A DNA stretch of 6,843 nucleotides, from positions 1 through 6,843 of the forward strand of contig VBON01000087.1 in NCBI GenBank assembly GCA_005877525.1, written 5' to 3'. Shown in pieces: positions 5,792-6,843 of the stretch. Numbering within the stretch: position 1 is the stretch's first letter; each line of letters starts with the position of its first letter. The stretch is from Nitrospirota bacterium (GTDB lineage: Bacteria; Nitrospirota; Nitrospiria; Nitrospirales; NS-4). The notes under the pieces are model-generated. The model was not told the DNA's origin. It saw only the letters and a list, made by a program, of their open reading frames with translations, and searched no databases. The position numbers and the translations under genes were made by a program.

Positions 5792-6838
5792 ATGGGCGGT
5801 TCCTCCAAGATTCGAATCGTGGTCGTCGGAGCAGGAACCGTCGGCAGTTCCCTGCTCGAACTCCTGAAGAGCGAACGGGGCGTCGAAGTCGTCGGCATTA
5901 CGGATATCGACCCGCAGGCCCCGGGGTTTCGTTTCGCACAACTGTTCGGGATTCCCCATGGCACGGATACCCGCGAGCTCCTCACTCAGCACCCTCCGGA
6001 TTTAATCATCAATGCCACTAACGATCCGGCGATGGACACCGATCTTCAGCTACATAAGCCCGACCATGCCCAAGTGTTGGGCCAGATGGCGTCTCGCTTA
6101 CTAGGCGGTCTGGCGCACCATGAGCGGGAATTGCGCGACCACTTGATCCAGACGGAGAAGATGGCAACGATTGGCACGCTCGTCGCCGGTATCTCCCATG
6201 AAATCAATAATCCGCTCTATATCATGATGGGGTTTTCAGAACACGTTCGGGACGAGACGCGCGACGAGGGCATTCGTAAATACGCCGATGCCATCCTCCA
6301 GGCAGGGCGGCGGATCGCCGACATCGTTCGCGATCTTAATATTTTCGCGCAACAGCCGCGATCAGAAACACTCGATGAAGTTGACATCAACCAGCGCTTA
6401 GCGGAAGCAGTCAAAATGGCTCGGCGTACTACTATCCAGGATGATGTCTCGGTCGTTACACAGTATGGCTCGGTGGCGCCGATTCGTGGACGACCGGACG
6501 AGATTCTCCAACTCTTCCTCAACCTCGTAAGCAATGCCGTCCAGGCGATGGAAGGGCGGGGAACTCTGACACTGACAACACAGAGCTTTGACGGATATAT
6601 TTTAGCGACCATCAAGGATACAGGCCCTGGCATTCCGCCCCATCACTTGGCGAGAATCTTCGATCCGTTCTTCACCACGAAAGAACCGGGGAAAGGCACC
6701 GGATTAGGACTTCATATTGTCCGGGAGATCGTGAGAGGATATGGAGGCGAGGTCACCGTCGACAGCACGCCTGGAGAAGGCGCCGTATTTACCGTGAAGC
6801 TGCCCGCAGATTCCGGTTCGCCGGCTTCTACCAAATGA
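5792..6838 (+). CDS. Soluble histidine kinase with N-terminal Rossmann (NAD-binding-like) domain
   Basis: A 348-residue cytoplasmic kinase without membrane segments. Residues 7-105 form a Rossmann-like domain: beta-1 IRIVVVGAGTVG with GxGxxG at 13-18, beta-2 VEVVGITDIDP whose acidic D38/D40 suggest NAD rather than NADP, then DLIINATNDP at 70-79, a pattern seen in dehydrogenase and Gfo/Idh-like folds. A short helix leads to a HisKA domain with phospho-acceptor H136 in GISHEINNPL, then HATPase motifs: N-box N248 (LVSNAVQAM), G1 DTGPGIP at 276-282, FDPFFTTK at 290-297 and G2 GTGLGL at 302-307. The kinase core is complete and NtrB-like. Inference: it senses a dinucleotide or related ligand and phosphorylates the CheY-like protein just upstream. 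I chose the ATG at 5792, six residues before beta-1; an in-frame GTG at 5759 would add 11 unremarkable residues. Neither start has a Shine-Dalgarno sequence. The gene ends 5 bp before the window edge. Confidence 0.9.
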   Translation: MGGSSKIRIVVVGAGTVGSSLLELLKSERGVEVVGITDIDPQAPGFRFAQLFGIPHGTDTRELLTQHPPDLIINATNDPAMDTDLQLHKPDHAQVLGQMASRLLGGLAHHERELRDHLIQTEKMATIGTLVAGISHEINNPLYIMMGFSEHVRDETRDEGIRKYADAILQAGRRIADIVRDLNIFAQQPRSETLDEVDINQRLAEAVKMARRTTIQDDVSVVTQYGSVAPIRGRPDEILQLFLNLVSNAVQAMEGRGTLTLTTQSFDGYILATIKDTGPGIPPHHLARIFDPFFTTKEPGKGTGLGLHIVREIVRGYGGEVTVDSTPGEGAVFTVKLPADSGSPASTK

Positions 6839-6843
6839 GCGAC

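Overview
The window looks like chromosome from a free-living Gram-negative-type bacterium of moderately high GC content. It carries a divergent gene pair at the left and a dense block of metabolic and signalling genes running rightward. The protein styles (CACHE-PAS histidine kinase, NarL-type regulator, eukaryote-like alanine:glyoxylate aminotransferase) remind me of Nitrospira and relatives. That placement is an inference from general resemblance and rests on no marker gene. There are no RNA genes, CRISPR arrays or insertion sequences.

Left edge (1-695, minus strand): the N-terminal 231 codons of a membrane-anchored protein that runs off the window. It has a disordered N-terminus, one transmembrane helix and a soluble helical region; a CPBP-type membrane protease is a possibility only. 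Between it and the next gene is a 146-bp divergent intergenic region. It holds a near-consensus sigma-70 promoter (TTGGCA-N17-TATAAT) facing right, two TGGCATA direct repeats across its -35 box, and an extended -10 element facing left.

Middle (842-5195, plus strand): a tightly packed unit. An alanine/serine:glyoxylate aminotransferase is followed after 2 bp by an 837-residue membrane histidine kinase (TM-dCACHE-TM-PAS-PAS-HisKA_3-HATPase). The kinase overlaps by 32 bp a NarL/LuxR-type response regulator. The first kinase PAS domain is LOV-like but has Tyr where the photoactive Cys belongs and Leu where the signal-relay Gln belongs. The regulator is broken: receiver and HTH are in different frames, and alignment to the family pattern suggests about 14 nt are missing near 4781-4787.

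Right (5196-6838, plus strand): a second signalling module with its own candidate promoter and a strong ribosome binding site. A stand-alone CheY-like receiver (5304-5729) is followed by a soluble histidine kinase whose N-terminus is a Rossmann-type dinucleotide-binding domain (GxGxxG) in place of a usual sensor domain. This pair could form a cytoplasmic redox- or nucleotide-responsive phosphorelay.

The points most worth a second look are the Rossmann-kinase fusion with its output-less receiver, the damaged regulator beside an intact cognate kinase, the Cys-less LOV-like domain, and the linkage of a glyoxylate aminotransferase to a two-component system.
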